Shown here: piece after piece, positions 63,701-64,000 of the stretch
Position numbering within the stretch: position 1 is the stretch's first letter
Layout: each line of letters opens with the position of its first letter
Assembly: GCF_963675165.1 (NCBI RefSeq)
Contig: NC_087380.1
Location: 2,967,803-3,031,802 of the forward strand
DNA length: 64,000 bases
Direction: 5' to 3'
Source of the DNA: Halichondria panicea
Taxonomy: Eukaryota > Porifera > Demospongiae > Suberitida > Halichondriidae
Made by a program: the position numbers and the translations under genes
The notes under the pieces: model-generated
What the model saw: only the letters and a program-made list of their open reading frames with translations
Told to the model about the DNA's origin: nothing
Databases searched by the model: none

Positions 63701-64000
63701 GCCACACCCTCTCCTGTAATGCTAACTACGACATTAGTGTGGTGACGACTGCTGTGACTGTGGACTACTCCTGGACTGGACCCAGCGACAACCTCAAAGC
63801 CTCCAGTGATAGTGCTGCTCTCATACTCTCACCAGTGGACCTACCAGCACAGAGCAGCGGAGGCTACACTTGCACTGTAACTGTACGCCCTACAAACATA
63901 TCTGCATTTATCAACCCTGCCTCAGACTCTGATACTTACCACCTCACTGTACTAGGTGAGTGAAGGGATGGGGTAACCGTATAATGCTTTATGCATAATA
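54795..64000 (+). CDS. Ig-superfamily protein with two FN3 domains, 17 Ig-like domains visible (truncated by window)
   Basis: Exon 1 (54795-54864) is a signal peptide. Each following exon is one domain with phase-1 borders: 55152-55439, 55507-55836 (Ig); 55891-56184, 56240-56518 (FN3); 56583-56936, 56980-57258, 57325-57579, 57797-58114, 58162-58479, 58529-58843, 58896-59258, 60133-60480, 60531-60839, 61151-61453, 61500-61808, 62245-62547, 62593-62901, 63298-63600, 63647-63955 (Ig). About 1,985 residues are encoded. Ig domains show paired Cys such as YSLTCNV ... GQYVC, with Trp between; sequons are numerous. Domains 13-19 alternate two types (VTSSSPLPVTAGSS and VSSPTPVYHGTSH). The intron at 56519-56582 has a GC donor. 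No membrane segment is reached, so whether it is secreted or a receptor is open. Recognition or adhesion is inferred from the architecture. Confidence 0.88.
59441..59601. mobile_element. Diverged CCGTATAG-family MITE in Ig-gene intron 12
   Basis: CGTATGGTGGAAATTTCG at the left and AATTACCCACCATACG at the right are inverted, with inner ACGAAAATTAAAACTGCG-like blocks similar to the element at 30726-30907. About 160 bp. Confidence 0.6.
60531..63955 (+). repeat. Tandem amplification of a two-Ig-domain module
   Basis: Exon pairs 61151/61500, 62245/62593 and 63298/63647 (303 and 309 nt each, separated by a 45-46-nt intron) are near-identical at the DNA level and repeat about every 1.1 kb. Exon 14 (60531) is another copy of the second domain. 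Introns between modules also share sequence (GTCAGATTGAGCATACCA near 60954 and 62992), so the copied unit included the intron. Confidence 0.9.
63130..63190. mobile_element. Hairpin element, relative of 33128-33192
   Basis: TAGTCTCATAAATCAGCC pairs with GGCTGATTCATGAGAC around a CCTTCCTCCCATAGGAAGG hairpin. TAGATGTG flanks it at 63122-63129 and 63191-63198. It lies in the intron between Ig modules. Confidence 0.7.

Overview
The window is nuclear DNA of an early-branching animal, most probably a demosponge. This is inferred from the gene families, because no marker gene for taxonomy is present. Genes have short introns, and extracellular domains are encoded one per exon with phase-1 introns. 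The families include a kelch-repeat protein, a beta-helix multi-pass membrane protein, large CTLD/Ig/FN3 receptors, an orphan 7TM receptor, and clear orthologues of the animal genes STK11 (LKB1) and SNX7/SNX30. The spacers are full of miniature inverted-repeat elements.

Left part (1-27 kb). A decayed DUF3504/QRICH1-like fragment (-) and the last two exons of an unrecognised gene (+) are followed by a kelch-like gene (-, frameshifted). Next is a ten-exon receptor gene (-, 5583-13822): signal peptide, C-type lectin domain, four Ig domains, two FN3 domains, one membrane helix and a long cytoplasmic tail. A nearly 1,500-codon beta-helix/multi-TM gene follows (+, 15788-20272), interrupted by a single TGA. 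The nine-exon STK11 gene (-, 20747-26491) keeps the vertebrate exon lengths, the C-terminal CaaX-like end, and a U12-type AT-AC intron at the same codon position and phase as human LKB1 intron 2.

Middle (27.8-54.9 kb). An eleven-exon SNX7/30-type sorting nexin gene (+) is divergent from STK11. Its last two exons begin a segment present four times in tandem: SNX exons 10-11, an intronless 7TM receptor, a minus-strand signal-peptide/sushi gene, and a plus-strand signal-peptide exon. Only the first copy is joined to a complete SNX gene and only the last to a complete Ig gene. The array therefore looks like repeated unequal exchange between SNX intron 9 and intron 1 of the Ig gene. The 7TM copies are intact in units A, B and D and frameshifted in C. 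The sushi copies look dead. Insertions present in one unit and absent from the others give natural empty sites for several mobile elements.

Right part (54.8-64 kb). An Ig-superfamily gene (+) runs off the window. Twenty exons are visible: a signal peptide, 17 Ig-like domains and two FN3 domains. It ends in a recent tandem amplification of a two-Ig module whose internal introns are only 45-46 nt.

Limits: exon models come from reading splice sites and phases by eye; no RNA evidence or database search was available. Family names rest on motif recognition.
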